Shown in pieces: positions 49,515 to 58,730 of a stretch of 64,000 nucleotides of DNA. Both the position numbers and the translations under genes were made by a program. The stretch's first letter is position 1. Every line of letters starts with the position of its first letter. This DNA comes from Candidatus Methylophosphatis roskildensis (GTDB lineage Bacteria; Pseudomonadota; Gammaproteobacteria; Burkholderiales; Rhodocyclaceae): contig JADJEV010000004.1 of NCBI GenBank assembly GCA_016708905.1, positions 682,001-746,000 of the forward strand. Direction: 5' to 3'. The notes under the pieces were generated by a model, which was not told the origin of the DNA, made no database searches, and worked only from the letters and a program-made list of their open reading frames with translations.

Positions 49515-49827
49515 CTTTCATGTCCTTCATCATTTCGGCGAGTAGCTTGAGTTGTTCTGCAGTCAGGTCTTCGCGTTTGCTCTTGACGTAGCCAAAGATC
49601 AGATAGACGCGCTGCTTTGGAACATGCCAGTAGTAGATCACCCGGGAACCACCCCGTTTGCCGCGCCCTTGCGCCGACCAACGCAGCTTGCGCAGCCCCG
49701 AGCCGCTCCTTATCAGGTCGCCGGCGTCGGGCGAAACGAGAAGAAAGCTCTGCAACGAACGGAGATCTTCGTCGGTCCAGTATTCCCGTCGGAAGGCGAC
49801 GAACGGGCTGAGTTCCACGAAAACCAT
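49507..49827 (-). CDS. RelE/HigB-like toxin
   Basis: A 106-residue protein of the RelE/ParE superfamily. FRREYWTDEDLRSLQSFLLV is the N-terminal helix, LRKLRWSAQGRGKRGGSRVI the central basic strand, YYWHVPKQRVYLIFGYVKSK the core, then DLTAEQLKLLAEMM. The pattern fits ribosome-dependent mRNA interferases of the HigB-2 type. It precedes its antitoxin, with a small overlap. The promoter lies in the short gap to the DUF1841 gene. Confidence 0.87.
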   Translation of the reverse strand: MVFVELSPFVAFRREYWTDEDLRSLQSFLLVSPDAGDLIRSGSGLRKLRWSAQGRGKRGGSRVIYYWHVPKQRVYLIFGYVKSKREDLTAEQLKLLAEMMKDMKDG

Positions 49828-49891
49828 CGGCCTACTGTACGCGTTTCGCGGATACGCGGCAAGCGTAGCTCAAGCGGTCGCCTGAATCGAT

Positions 49892-50320
49892 TCAGGGTTT
49901 GCCGCGGCGTACCCGTTCGACATAGGCTGGCCCATCCAGCGGTGTGCCGTCGCGCTGCGAGCGCCACAGCGTTTCGGCCAGCGCGTCGAGCACGATGTGC
50001 AGCGCCTGGTGGCGGTCGCCGAGCCGCGCGAAGTGCGCCTCGAAGGCGGCGCGCAGGCCATGCGGCTGATCGATCGACAAGTGCTCCTCGATCGCCAGAT
50101 GCAGCGACAGATGCAGGAACGGGTTGGTCTGCCCCATCTCGGGCGTCCAGTCGCGGTCCAGCGCCGAATCCGGGTCTTCGATCACGGCCTGGTATTCGGG
50201 ATGGTGTTGGACCAGATCGGCGGCGATCACTTCGAGCTGGGTCAGCGGCAGGCGCTCGCGCTGCTTGCGCCAGGCATCGATGAAGAACTGGCGGGCCTGC
50301 TCGCGTGTTGGGTTGTACAT
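49892..50320 (-). CDS. DUF1841 family protein
   Basis: A 142-residue protein. MYNPTREQARQFFIDAWRKQ, TQLEVIAADLVQHHPEYQAV and GQTNPFLHLSLHLAIEEHLS, with DALAETLWRSQRDGTPLDG near the end, match DUF1841. The family's role is unknown; the conserved His residues could bind metal. It begins exactly where the FIST gene upstream stops (overlapping by one base at 50320). Confidence 0.88.
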   Translation of the reverse strand: MYNPTREQARQFFIDAWRKQRERLPLTQLEVIAADLVQHHPEYQAVIEDPDSALDRDWTPEMGQTNPFLHLSLHLAIEEHLSIDQPHGLRAAFEAHFARLGDRHQALHIVLDALAETLWRSQRDGTPLDGPAYVERVRRGKP

Positions 50321-51408
50321 CAGTCGGCCTTGATCAGGGCGAGCAGCGCGCTGTTCTGGATCAGCGCATTGCCCTCGTACAGGGGCGCGATCTGGCCCGC
50401 ACCGTAGGCGCCGATCAGCGGCATTTCAGGGTAGCTATGGCGCACGATGTCGAGGTCGCGGTCTTCGCCGCCATAGAAATACGGCCCGCGCCCCATGCAG
50501 GAGAACATCACCCCGAGATCCGGCGGTGCCGCCAGATCGGCCGAAAGCAGGTCGAGCATGCGACGCATGTCCTCCTCGGCGCCGAGCGGCGAACGCATGC
50601 ACCAAAACAGCCGGGCGCCGGCCTGCAGGCGCTGGCCCAGCGTCACCGAGCGGTCGTCGTGATTGGCCGAGATCAGGGGCAGCACGCGAAACCGTCCGCG
50701 CGCGATGGCATCGTCACCGGCTTCGGTCACCTCGCCGACGAACAACTGGTTGAACGGAAGCCGTGCCTCTTCACGCAGATCGGGCGGCAGCGCGCGCAGC
50801 AGGCTGTTGAGTGCCGGCTGATTGCCGATGCGCTGGACGTCGTAACCGTCGGCGGCGTCCACCACCTGCGCCTGGGTCAGCGCGCGAATGCCGCGTGCGA
50901 CACCGACCGCGGTTGTGGCACCGGCGAAACTCGCGCCGGCGTGGCCTTCGGCCAGCGTCTTGCCGTGTGCCCAGATGCGCCCCGGCTGCTGGGCGCCGGC
51001 ATCGGTGGAGATCAGGCCGTAGCGCTGACCCGGCCCATCGAGCCAGGCACCGCTCGCGGCATTCGGCACGGCCAGTGAGAGCTGGGCCGCCGGCCCGTCG
51101 CCGGGGGGGCCGAGCGCGATGCCGGCGCCGATCACCATCGCGCAGGCAGCCGGCTGGTCGATCGACCAGTCCTCCTCGGTCAGCACGCCGGGCGCGGTGC
51201 AGCCCCACACGTTGAGGCAGTTGGCCGCGCGCGATGCGGCGGCCAGCGCGGCATGCGCGTTGCGGGCGAACTCGCCGGTCAGAAACAGCAACACGCTGTG
51301 CGGATGGGCGAGCCGCGCCCGCTCGAGCGCCAGGCTGACCGCGGTGGCGGCCAGTTCGGGCAGCGGGTCGATGCCCCGGATCAGCGCGGTTGCGACGGCG
51401 ACGGGCAT
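50320..51408 (-). CDS. FIST-domain sensory protein
   Basis: A 362-residue protein with FIST-N (about 25-190) and FIST-C (about 200-340): AHPHSVLLFLTGEFARNAHA, WGCTAPGVLTEEDW, RLPFNQLFVGEVTEAGDDAI, GVMFSCMGRGPYFYGGEDRD and MPLIGAYGAGQIAPLYEGNA. FIST proteins are thought to bind small ligands such as amino acids; this one has no output domain, so it may act through a partner. The ATG lies 28 bases inside the 3' end of nth, so it is translationally coupled to it. Confidence 0.87.
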   Translation of the reverse strand: MPVAVATALIRGIDPLPELAATAVSLALERARLAHPHSVLLFLTGEFARNAHAALAAASRAANCLNVWGCTAPGVLTEEDWSIDQPAACAMVIGAGIALGPPGDGPAAQLSLAVPNAASGAWLDGPGQRYGLISTDAGAQQPGRIWAHGKTLAEGHAGASFAGATTAVGVARGIRALTQAQVVDAADGYDVQRIGNQPALNSLLRALPPDLREEARLPFNQLFVGEVTEAGDDAIARGRFRVLPLISANHDDRSVTLGQRLQAGARLFWCMRSPLGAEEDMRRMLDLLSADLAAPPDLGVMFSCMGRGPYFYGGEDRDLDIVRHSYPEMPLIGAYGAGQIAPLYEGNALIQNSALLALIKAD

Positions 51409-52046
51409 GCTGGTGGTCGGTCCTTCGCCGGGTATTGGCACAGATCGCGGATCAGGCAGGCCGCGCAGTCGGGCTTGCGTGCCTTGCAGACATAGCGGCC
51501 GTGCAGGATCAGCCAGTGATGTCCGTGCAGCCGGTATTCGGCCGGCACCGCCCGCATCAGTTTGCGCTCGACTTCCAGCACGTCCTTGCCGGGTGCCAGC
51601 CCGGTGCGGTTGCCGACGCGGAAGATGTGGGTGTCGACCGCGATCGTCGGCTCGCCGAAGGCGACGTTGAGCACCACACTGGCCGTCTTGCGGCCGACGC
51701 CGGGCAGGGCTTCGAGCGCGGCGCGCTCGCGCGGCACCTGGCCGCCGTGTTGCTCCAGCATCAGGCGCGACGCGGCGACGACGTTCTTCGCCTTGTTGCG
51801 ATAGAGGCCGATGGTGCGAATGCAGTCGGCGACGCCGTCCTCGCCCAGCTCGACCATGCGAACGGCATCGGGCGCCAGGCGAAACAGCTCGCGCGTGCAT
51901 TGATTGACGCTCTTGTCGGTGGCCTGCGCCGAGAGGATCACGGCGATCAGCAACTGGTACGGCGTGTCGTATTCGAGTTCGCTTTTCGGTTCGGGGTCGG
52001 CCGCGGCAAAGCGGGCGAACAGTTCGCGGGTCTTCTTCGGTGACAT
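51381..52046 (-). CDS. nth: Endonuclease III
   Basis: A 221-residue base-excision glycosylase/AP lyase. Start ATG 52046 (MSPKKTRELFARF). The helix-hairpin-helix is LEALPGVGRKTASVVLNVAF, containing the catalytic Lys. VDTHIFRVGNRTG carries the catalytic Asp. The [4Fe-4S] site is CKARKPDCAACLIRDLC. It removes oxidised pyrimidines from DNA. It is the first gene of a run continuing with the FIST and DUF1841 genes. Confidence 0.96.
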   Translation of the reverse strand: MSPKKTRELFARFAAADPEPKSELEYDTPYQLLIAVILSAQATDKSVNQCTRELFRLAPDAVRMVELGEDGVADCIRTIGLYRNKAKNVVAASRLMLEQHGGQVPRERAALEALPGVGRKTASVVLNVAFGEPTIAVDTHIFRVGNRTGLAPGKDVLEVERKLMRAVPAEYRLHGHHWLILHGRYVCKARKPDCAACLIRDLCQYPAKDRPPACPSPSQPR

Positions 52047-52142
52047 GGCGTGATTATGCGGCATCGCGACCGGCCGGCGGTGGCTGAAGGGTCGGCATCC
52101 ACGGCAATCGCACACATAAACGTCATGAGTTGGCACCCAGGT

Positions 52143-52366
52143 TCATTGGGGAAACTGGATTCCGAGGAGAGCCGCCCGATAGTCTGGGCGATGGTCGGCG
52201 AGTCTTCGGCGGCGGCGCAAGCTGCGGGTCGGGCAAAAGCGTGTCGGCGCGCAAAGCCGACAGAGCGAACTTGCGGATGGCCGAGAGGTTGCGGGCGGCG
52301 TGTCCTTTGCGCACGCGGCAGTCGTCTTCGCGGAAGTGACCTTGCCCCCGAAAAACGGATGCCATG
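52143..52366 (-). pseudogene. ISAs1-family transposase, C-terminal remnant
   Basis: In the minus strand the bases up to 52366 encode FREDDCRVRKGHAARNLSAI and RKFALSALRAD, the C-terminal signature of ISAs1 transposases. A frameshift then leads to RRRRRLADHRPDYRAALLG, the usual family tail, ending at 52143. The rest of the gene is absent; the IS3-family element begins where the remnant stops, so the IS3 insertion or an earlier deletion removed it. Confidence 0.75.
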
Positions 52367-52398
52367 AAGTGTAAGAATTGGACTTCATGGAGGAACGT

Positions 52399-52678
52399 AT
52401 GAAACCGACGATTGTGAAACGCAGCTACACGGCCGAGTATCGCGAAGCGGCGGTTCGGCAAGTCATTGATGCAGGGCGAGCGCTGACGGAAGTGGCGCGC
52501 AGCCTGGAGATCTCGCACAAGACCTTGGCCAACTGGGTGCGCTTGGCACGCTCACAGAAGCCGCTGATCAAGCGCGAGCCGGCGATCGCAGCCGACCCTG
52601 CGGCGCTGGAGTTGTCGCGGCTGCGCGCCGAGAATTCACGGCTACGGATGGACAACGAAATCCTAAAAAAAGCGGCGG
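52399..52678 (+). pseudogene. IS3 transposase OrfA, interrupted by the intron
   Basis: The ATG at 52399 opens a helix-turn-helix protein (YTAEYREAAVRQVIDAGRAL, LEISHKTLANWVRLARS) with a leucine-zipper-like end (LSRLRAENSRLRMDNEILKK). A7 at 52665-52671 followed by G is a classical IS3 slippery site. After exon 1 ends at 52678 the codons resume at 59641: AAA AAA GCG GCG G + CG TAT TTC GCG AAG GAG TCG CTG TGA. The spliced frame gives 101 residues ending AAYFAKESL. Whether the intron still splices is unknown. Confidence 0.88.
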
Positions 52679-53035
52679 GTGCGCCGGGAGACCGGCAAGG
52701 AGTAGGTGGTGCAAGTCCGCCACGATGAAGGCGTAGCGAACCACATCGGCCCCGAGCCGTGCGCAGGCAACCGCGAGGGTGTCGGCGAAGCGTCGGTAGG
52801 GGAACACACAGGCCAGCCATTGAGCCACGTAAGTTTTATTGTCCCGGGCGCCGACGCGGTCCGCGAAGCGGAAGGCAACATGGGCGGGCGCGTCATCGCA
52901 AGCGCACGTTCGGCCCGGCGGGGTCGTAGAACCTGGCATGTGTGCAAACTCTTTGTACGGGAACCGGGAGATCTCGGGTCTGACCAGCCGCCGTATTGGG
53001 CCGGCCCGCATCGGGAAGGCGAGGAGCCGTAGCCG

Positions 53036-53679
53036 ATGATGAACGGATCCGAGAAGTCAGACTCCGCCATAGTAGCGACGAAGCCTGCGAACAAGGCCGG
53101 GCAACCGGCTGCGGAGTGGGTGGAGCCAAGGGCGGGGACCAAGGGAAACACGGGGCAACCACACACGCGACGGACACAGGGCCGCGGTAGCGTGTCACAG
53201 GGGCTGGACCGTGTACGGCACGCTGCGAGGCAGCGGAAGAAGGAGAAGTTCACCGCATTGCTACACCACGTCACGGTCGATCTGTTGAGGGACGCGTTCC
53301 TGGCGCTCAAGCGCCGTGCCGCTCCCGGGGTGGACGGTATGACGTGGGAGGACTACGAGGCGGGACTGGAGGGCAACCTTCAGAACCTGCACGCGCGGGT
53401 CCATAGTGGTGGATATCGGGCGCTGCCTGTTCGGCGACGGTTCATACCGAAGCCGGGCAGCGACAAGCAGCGCCCGCTCGGGATAGCCGCGCTGGAAGAC
53501 AAGATCGTTCAGCGTGCGCTCGTCGTGGTGCTCAACGCCATTTACGAGGAAGACTTCCTCGGGTTCTCCTATGGGTTTCGACCCGGACGAGGCCAGCACG
53601 ATGCGCTTGACGCACTGTCGGTGGCGATCTGCCAAACCCCGGTGAACTGGATTCTCGACGCAGATATTCGGGGCTTCTT
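53036..53679 (+). pseudogene. Group II intron reverse transcriptase/maturase, 5' part
   Basis: The ATG at 53036 opens the protein. KRRAAPGVDGMTWEDYE, RRFIPKPGSDKQRPLGIAAL, EDKIVQRALVVVLNAIYEED and FSYGFRPGRGQHDALDAL are RT motifs 0 to 2/3. The frame ends DADIRGF at 53679, where the serine-recombinase element is inserted. It continues from 58731 (FDSVSQEWL). The junction is exact: GGCTTCTT joins CGACTCGG. Confidence 0.92.
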
Positions 53680-53952
53680 GGACGTGGCTTCATACTGCAC
53701 CCGTTGTCATGATTTTTGAGTGAATAGGTCAGGCTGGTCGTCTATAATTTTGATTCGTATGCCTTTTCTTCTTCCTCGGATGACGTGAACGGCGTCAAGT
53801 TCGCCGCGCTTTACACGCTGCAACACGGTCTGGCGCGAAACGCCGAGTAGCAGAGTGGCTTCGAGCATTGCCACGTAGCCTTCGGGCGGCTCTTCGACGA
53901 ATCGTGCGCGCAACTCGTCCGTGATGCGAATACGCCACGGCGCACCCGGGGT

Positions 53953-53957
53953 AAGTT
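53953..53957. repeat. Target-site duplication AAGTT, left copy
   Basis: AAGTT directly precedes the left terminal repeat of the nested IS; the same five bases follow its right end at 56262-56266. Removing the IS with one copy restores the recombinase reading frame. Confidence 0.85.
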
Positions 53958-56261
53958 CAGGACTCCTGACATGGGCGGAAGAATTTATGCAACTGGAGGC
54001 GGCTCGTAGGCAAGCGTCAGGTCCGAACCCGGGTAGCGAAATTCGAGCGCGTTGAGGGTTTCACAGAGCTTGGCGAGGGCGCGGTTGTGTCGCGGATTGG
54101 CCAGTGAATGAATCCGGACTAGCAGACGCTGCTGTGCGGCTTGGGGCACGATGTCCGCACTGCTCAGCAGCATCTCGCGCACCAGCGCCCGTCCGTCGTC
54201 CTCGGTGCGCACCCCATTGAGCGTCAGACAGCGCACCAGCGCGGTTTCGGCGCGGAACGCGAGCATCTTGATGGTATCGGTGAGGTGCTTGGCCTCGGGG
54301 GCGAGCCTGACGATCTGAGCGTCGTCGAGCAACGCGTTGAGCGGCACCCGCTTGGGCAATTGTGCGAAGCGTACTCGCAGCTGCTCGCACTTGGCTTCGG
54401 CTTCGCGCAGTTGCCGGTTCAATTTGGCCTGCGCGATCTTGAACCCGCGCATGGTGGGCCGCTGCGCTTCCGGGTTGGCGCGCGCCTTCTGGCCGTAGGC
54501 TTGTTCGAGCTCCTGGAGGGCGGCGCGGCTGGCGCGAAGCTCTTTGGCCAGTGCCTTGCGCTCGGGGTTGGGGATGGTGCGCTCGGGGTCGGCGGGCTCC
54601 ACTTGGTAGTTCACCAGCGCATCCAAGGCGAAGTGCTGGCGCATGTAGCGGAAGAAGTTCTCCTGCGTCCAGCGCTCGAACATGCGCCAGGCCACCACCT
54701 CGATGGGCCAATCCGTGCGGGTCGTCACAATGGAAGTCTGATGACCGTTGTCGCACAAGCGGCGCACCTCACGCATGCGAAACCCCGGTAGCACCCGGAT
54801 CGAGCGCTCGGCCAACTGGTAGCTCACCTTGCGCCCATCGATGATCGCCTCCACCGTGCGAAACACTCGCTTGGGCCACTGCGCGTAGGCCCCCTTGCGG
54901 TAGGTGAGCACATCGAAGCCCTGGGCGAAGACTTCCTGGAAGAACTTCGGGCTCCAGCCCTCACGGTCGAAGGCCAGTGTCACGCGCCGCTCGCCCACCA
55001 GCTCGCGCACCTGCGGCAGAATCTCCCGACGCAGCATTGCCAGAAGATTGTCATTGGCCTCGGCACTCACCACAAACAGCGGCTGGGCATCTTGCTGGTT
55101 CACCCAGATGTCGGTGGTGGCCGGCATGCACAAGCGCCGCCGTGCCACCCACGCCTTGGGCAGCTTGTGTGTGGTGCCATGATAGGGCCGCACATGCCCA
55201 TCGACATAGAGCAGCCCCACGGCTTGCGCGTTCTCGCTCACCCAGCGCTGCGTGAGCTGCCGGCTGAACCGGGCGGCCTGTTGGCGTGCCGTCAACTCCC
55301 AGAGCTTGCGTCGCAGGGTCTTGACCTCGGGGGCGCGGTCCAGTCCCAGCAACACGCCCAGTTCCCCCGGCGGATGGCCCTGCAACTGCTCGGGGGTACG
55401 AAGCCGCAGCAGCGCCATGAAGGTCAGCATCAACAGCGTGGCGCGCAAGCCGTAGAAGCCATTCTTCAGCGAACCATAGGCCTGCTCGCCCGCCTCCAGC
55501 AGCCCCAGCGCCAGCATCGCCGGCAGCGCCAGTAAAGCACCCCCGTAGCGCACCGCCTCGGCCGCCACAAACTGGGGGGCGGCTTCCTGGAGCTGTCCCA
55601 TGCGCGCCAGTGCGCGTTCGGTGTGCCGCTGCACCGCCACGCCACCGGCACCGCGCGCCGCACGCTGGCTGCGCTCGCTGGGCCCGCTTGGCAGGCTCGC
55701 TTGCCTGCGCGCCGCCCTGCCGAGTTCGCCGCGGCGCAGCGTCCGGCGGATCGTGCCTTCGGTAACCCCCACCTGCCCGGCGGCCTGCCGGATCGAGCTG
55801 CCCTGATCGAGCAGCTGGGCCGCACGCGCGCGCTTCTCCGCCGTAAAGCGATGCGCACCCTTGGGTCCTCGCTTGTTCTGCACGACCCCCAGCACGCCCT
55901 CGGTCCTGACTTTGCGGCTGTGGCGAGTCAGCGTGCTGCGATCCAGGTGCAAGGCGGCGCTGAGATCTTCGCGCCGTGCCAGGCCAAGCTCCATCATCTG
56001 CACCGCGGCCAGGCGCTGACCCACGGCGTCGCTCTCGGCGTGCGTGAACACCGGTATGCCGTAGGCGACGTAGGCTACCTGACCGTTGTTGCGCACAATC
56101 GCGAGCACCGCGTTGATCTCTTCAGCTCCCGTGGGCTGCACCGGCAGATGCGTCTGGGTCGGCATCGAAAACCTCCTCAACGTGGCGCAGTAATTATTAC
56201 GCACCTCGCTCAAGAAGTCCAATGAAATCGGGCCGTTAATCCACCTATGTCAGGAGTCCTG
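53958..56261 (-). mobile_element. 2,304-bp DDE insertion sequence nested in the recombinase gene
   Basis: Terminal inverted repeats CAGGACTCCTGACATGGGCG (left) and CAGGACTCCTGACATAGGTG (right, minus strand), at least 22 bp with two mismatches in total. A 5-bp duplication AAGTT flanks it. It carries one very long gene (53985-56165). I do not recognise the family; the transposase size (~726 residues) and the arrangement of its domains do not match the common IS families. Confidence 0.92.
53985..56165 (-). CDS. Large DDE transposase (726 residues), family unassigned
   Basis: ATG 56165 is chosen because GAGGAGG lies six bases upstream. The N-terminal ~220 residues contain several helix-turn-helix units (RREDLSAALHLDRSTLTRHS, RQAAGQVGVTEGTIRRTLRR). 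The core has VGLLYVDGHVRPYHGTTHKL (first Asp), VTLAFDREGWSPKFFQEVFA (second Asp) and MFERWTQENFFRYMRQHFAL (Glu), a plausible DDE triad. A long helical region follows (LAKELRASRAALQELEQAYG, LNRQLREAEAKCEQLRVRF). The sequence is complete and uninterrupted, so the IS is probably the youngest layer of the nest. Confidence 0.85.
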   Translation of the reverse strand: MPTQTHLPVQPTGAEEINAVLAIVRNNGQVAYVAYGIPVFTHAESDAVGQRLAAVQMMELGLARREDLSAALHLDRSTLTRHSRKVRTEGVLGVVQNKRGPKGAHRFTAEKRARAAQLLDQGSSIRQAAGQVGVTEGTIRRTLRRGELGRAARRQASLPSGPSERSQRAARGAGGVAVQRHTERALARMGQLQEAAPQFVAAEAVRYGGALLALPAMLALGLLEAGEQAYGSLKNGFYGLRATLLMLTFMALLRLRTPEQLQGHPPGELGVLLGLDRAPEVKTLRRKLWELTARQQAARFSRQLTQRWVSENAQAVGLLYVDGHVRPYHGTTHKLPKAWVARRRLCMPATTDIWVNQQDAQPLFVVSAEANDNLLAMLRREILPQVRELVGERRVTLAFDREGWSPKFFQEVFAQGFDVLTYRKGAYAQWPKRVFRTVEAIIDGRKVSYQLAERSIRVLPGFRMREVRRLCDNGHQTSIVTTRTDWPIEVVAWRMFERWTQENFFRYMRQHFALDALVNYQVEPADPERTIPNPERKALAKELRASRAALQELEQAYGQKARANPEAQRPTMRGFKIAQAKLNRQLREAEAKCEQLRVRFAQLPKRVPLNALLDDAQIVRLAPEAKHLTDTIKMLAFRAETALVRCLTLNGVRTEDDGRALVREMLLSSADIVPQAAQQRLLVRIHSLANPRHNRALAKLCETLNALEFRYPGSDLTLAYEPPPVA

Positions 56262-56266
56262 AAGTT
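56262..56266. repeat. Target-site duplication AAGTT, right copy
   Basis: Matches 53953-53957; see the IS entry. Confidence 0.85.
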
Positions 56267-58221
56267 GTTCGCCAGCGATCAATCCCTCGGCGAGCCAGCG
56301 GTGAATTGTGGAAGGGGCAACCTGCAGAATGTCGGCCGCGCCGGCGATCGTTACCAGTTCGCCTTTTGGGGGCTCTGCGGGCGGCTCGAAGCGCGCAATG
56401 TCGCGATACCGCCGCAGGCTGCCCACCTGGTTTGCGCTGAAGCGCTCACCGCGGACCGTCTTGCGGCCTTGACGATTGAGGATGCCCGCGATGAGGCCAT
56501 CCGGGTAGTGAGCGGCGAGCCGTCGAACGAGCTCGACGGTGTCTTCGTCGGTGTGTATGCGAGCGGGATTGAGGCGTGGCAAATGGACATCGATTTCGCT
56601 GATCATGCCGCCTCTCCAACGCAGCGTCAGATGGGCGCGCCATTCGTCGCGTTGCACGGTAATAATCACTTCTTCGAGCAGCGTGCGCAGCAACTCCTTC
56701 TTGTCGCGATCGGTGGTCGTCGGCGCGGCCCAGACGCGCTTGAGATCGGCGCCGAGTGCGCCGATGCGCTGACGCTCTTCGGGACTCAATGTATGGGGCC
56801 GCAACTGGCGCTTGCGGGCGAGTTCGGTTTGCGCCTGCTCGAGCTCACTCAAGCGCAGTTCCCATTCGGCTTCCAGCCCGCGCGCGACAAGCCGGTTCTC
56901 GGCATCGACAGCACGATACCGACGCTCGGCACGTTGCGCTTCGTAGCGCACCCTTTCCACTGTCATACGCCACTGTGCCAGCGCCGCATGGTGGTCAGAT
57001 TCGAGTTGTTGCGTAGCCTGTAGCGCCGCCTCCAAGGCAGCTGGCTTGAGAGCTTCAAGAAGGCTATCGGCGACGGCCTGGTCGATTTGCATGCCGCCGA
57101 TGTTCAGGCAGTGGACACCGCGGCCGTTGACGACGTTCTCGCCAGCGCAGTAATAGCCGGGACGCGCATTTCGCCCGGGATATTGGGTGCGCAGTTTGCG
57201 GCCACAGTGACCGCAAGTGGCAATGCCTTGCAACAGGGCCGCACCCTCTCTCACGGCCCCTCCGGGCTGATGCGCTCGGGGCCGTATATTGGTCCCCAGG
57301 CGTGCCTGGTTGGCTTCATAGGTGGCTCGGTCGATATAACCTTCGTGATGCTCGTGGATCAGAACGGCCCATTGCGATTGGGGCAACTTGCGGCTGCGCT
57401 TCTTGATCTTACCCGCCTCGTCGAGGACGCGTTCGTGGCGGCTCTTGCCATAGACGTACGCGCCGGCATAGACGGGATTGGTGAGTATGCCGTGAATAGC
57501 CGTATAGGTCGGAGTCCCCCAACGGATTTCGTTGCCATAGTTGTTGTATTGCGCTGGAAACGACAGGCCTTCGCCGCGCAACCACAACCAGACACGGCGC
57601 GCCGAGCCGAGTTCGGCGAAGCGCTCGAAGACACAGCGTATCGCCTGCCTGACGGCCTCGTCGGGATGCAGCAATACCTCGCCGTCTTCCTCCCCCAGAT
57701 GAAACCTGTGGGCAATCCGCGGCGCAGTTCGCCCCGGGCGGCCTTGTTGCGAATACCGCCTTCCAGACGTGCGCGGATGATATGCAGCTCGGCCTCACTC
57801 ATGGTGCCCTTGAGCCCGAGCAGCAGCCGGTCATTGAACCACGCCGGATGGTATAGACCGTCGGCATCGCCGATCAGTGTATCGGTCATCGCACACAGGT
57901 CGAGCAAGTGGTACCAGTCGGCATTGTTGCGTGCAAGACGTGACACTTCCAGACCGAGCACGATGCCGACGAGCCGCATCGCCACCGCAGCGATGAGCCG
58001 GGCGAAGCCCGAACGCTTGTCCGTGCTTGAACCCGAGAGGCCAAGGTCCTCGTCGACGACGGTCACCTGTTCGCGGGACCAGCCTAATTCCATGGCGCGA
58101 TCGGCCAACGCATACTGCCGTTCGGTCGACTCCCGGTTATGCTCGACTTGCGCCGGCGTGGATTGCCGTACGTATACTGAAGGCGCCGCGTTGTCTGTGG
58201 GCCGGCTTGATCTTGCTGTCG

Positions 58222-58383
58222 TCAGTCATGAGCTTGCACCTCGCTTGGTTGGGGCAGTGCTGCCTGCACGATCAGCCGAGCCAATACCTCGATGACGACC
58301 TTCTGCTGTTCCTCGCCTATTTGCTTCCACGCGCTGCTGTCGGGGATTGGATCCTCCACAATGCTCAGACTCAGTTGCATCAT
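58222..58383 (-). CDS. Small helical protein upstream of recombinase 1
   Basis: A 53-residue product: [15 protein letters not shown], then [20 protein letters not shown] and [13 protein letters not shown]. Its TGA overlaps the recombinase ATG by eight bases (ATGACTGA). The second serine element has an equivalent gene with the same 8-base overlap (ATGAGTGA) and the pattern W-x-Q-L-x-x-E-x-Q-x-x-x-x-x-x-L-A-R-x-L. The pairing implies a conserved role, perhaps a recombination accessory factor. Function unknown. Confidence 0.6.
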   Translation of the reverse strand: MMQLSLSIVEDPIPDSSAWKQIGEEQQKVVIEVLARLIVQAALPQPSEVQAHD

Positions 58384-58690
58384 GCTGGCGCTCCTTTCTG
58401 GGACGCTGGTCCGTCTCCTGCCCTGGTGCGGGAAGGCGACGCAGCAGAGCATCCACGATGGTGCGTGCATGCAGCAAATCCGAAAGAAGAGCGAGGCTGT
58501 GACTGGTCAGGTCAGCTGGTGCGCTGCACTGCGATCCGTGAAGATCCGTCCATTCGGTCGGAATGAGCGATCGACTGCCGTCGGGCAAGACCAAGAGCAA
58601 CTGCGCACGACCCTGCCGATGAACGAGCCCGGGTACGGCGAGGCGCTGACCTTCGAAGGCATGACGCGATCGAGTGATGGTGACGCTTGG
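58226..58690 (-). CDS. DUF5372/Y4bD-like protein of element 1, start unclear
   Basis: The frame reads [48 protein letters not shown] and continues to 58226. HxFxGQxL...PDGSRxLIPxxWTDL is the pattern of the small protein that precedes many IS-associated serine recombinases. No ordinary start codon is seen at its left end near 58690, and it runs deep into the next gene, so a frameshift is likely. The equivalent in element 2 is at 62671. Confidence 0.5.
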   Translation of the reverse strand, partial: PSVTITRSRHAFEGQRLAVPGLVHRQGRAQLLLVLPDGSRSLIPTEWTDLHGSQCSAPADLTSHSLALLSDLLHARTIVDALLRRLPAPGQETDQRPRKERQHDATESEHCGGSNPRQQRVEANRRGTAEGRHRGIGSADRAGSTAPTKRGASS

Positions 58691-58730
58691 AGGAAGATCC
58701 TCGTGATGGGTAGTGTGTCGGGGTTTCCTT

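Larger units (their letters stand above)
53707..58229 (-). pseudogene. Large serine recombinase with C-terminal HTH modules, split by an IS and frameshifted
   Basis: From ATG 58229 ([17 protein letters not shown]); frameshift near 58170; then VYVRQSTPAQVEHNRESTER (catalytic Ser), DEDLGLSGSS and LEVSRLARNNADWYHLLDL. A second frameshift lies in the C5 run 57702-57706. The recombinase and zinc-ribbon regions follow (GILTNPVYAGAYVYGKSRHE; CGHCGRK and YYC). The tail carries an excisionase-like HTH (TIAGAADILQVAPSTIHRWL), cut after GEQL by the IS, then resumes TPGAPWRIRI and a second HTH (AMLEATLLLGVSRQTVLQRV) to 53707. Three separate lesions make it inactive as sequenced. Confidence 0.85.
53680..58730 (-). 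mobile_element. Serine-recombinase mobile element 1 (5,051 bp with nested IS)
   Basis: Boundaries are defined by the reverse transcriptase reading frame. Left: GGCTTC-TT-GGACG; right: GGTTTCC-TT-CGACT, so TT is the shared dinucleotide expected for a large serine recombinase crossover. The element carries, on the minus strand, a ~120-codon DUF5372/Y4bD-like frame, a 53-codon frame and the recombinase. Without the inner IS and one target duplication it would be about 2.7 kb. No terminal inverted repeats are seen, in line with serine-type integration. Confidence 0.82.

Noticed and set aside
52568..53310. Long minus-strand open frames across the 5' part of the group II intron
   Set aside because: They cover structured intron RNA and the antisense of the reverse transcriptase, with Arg/Pro-rich composition and no recognisable domain.
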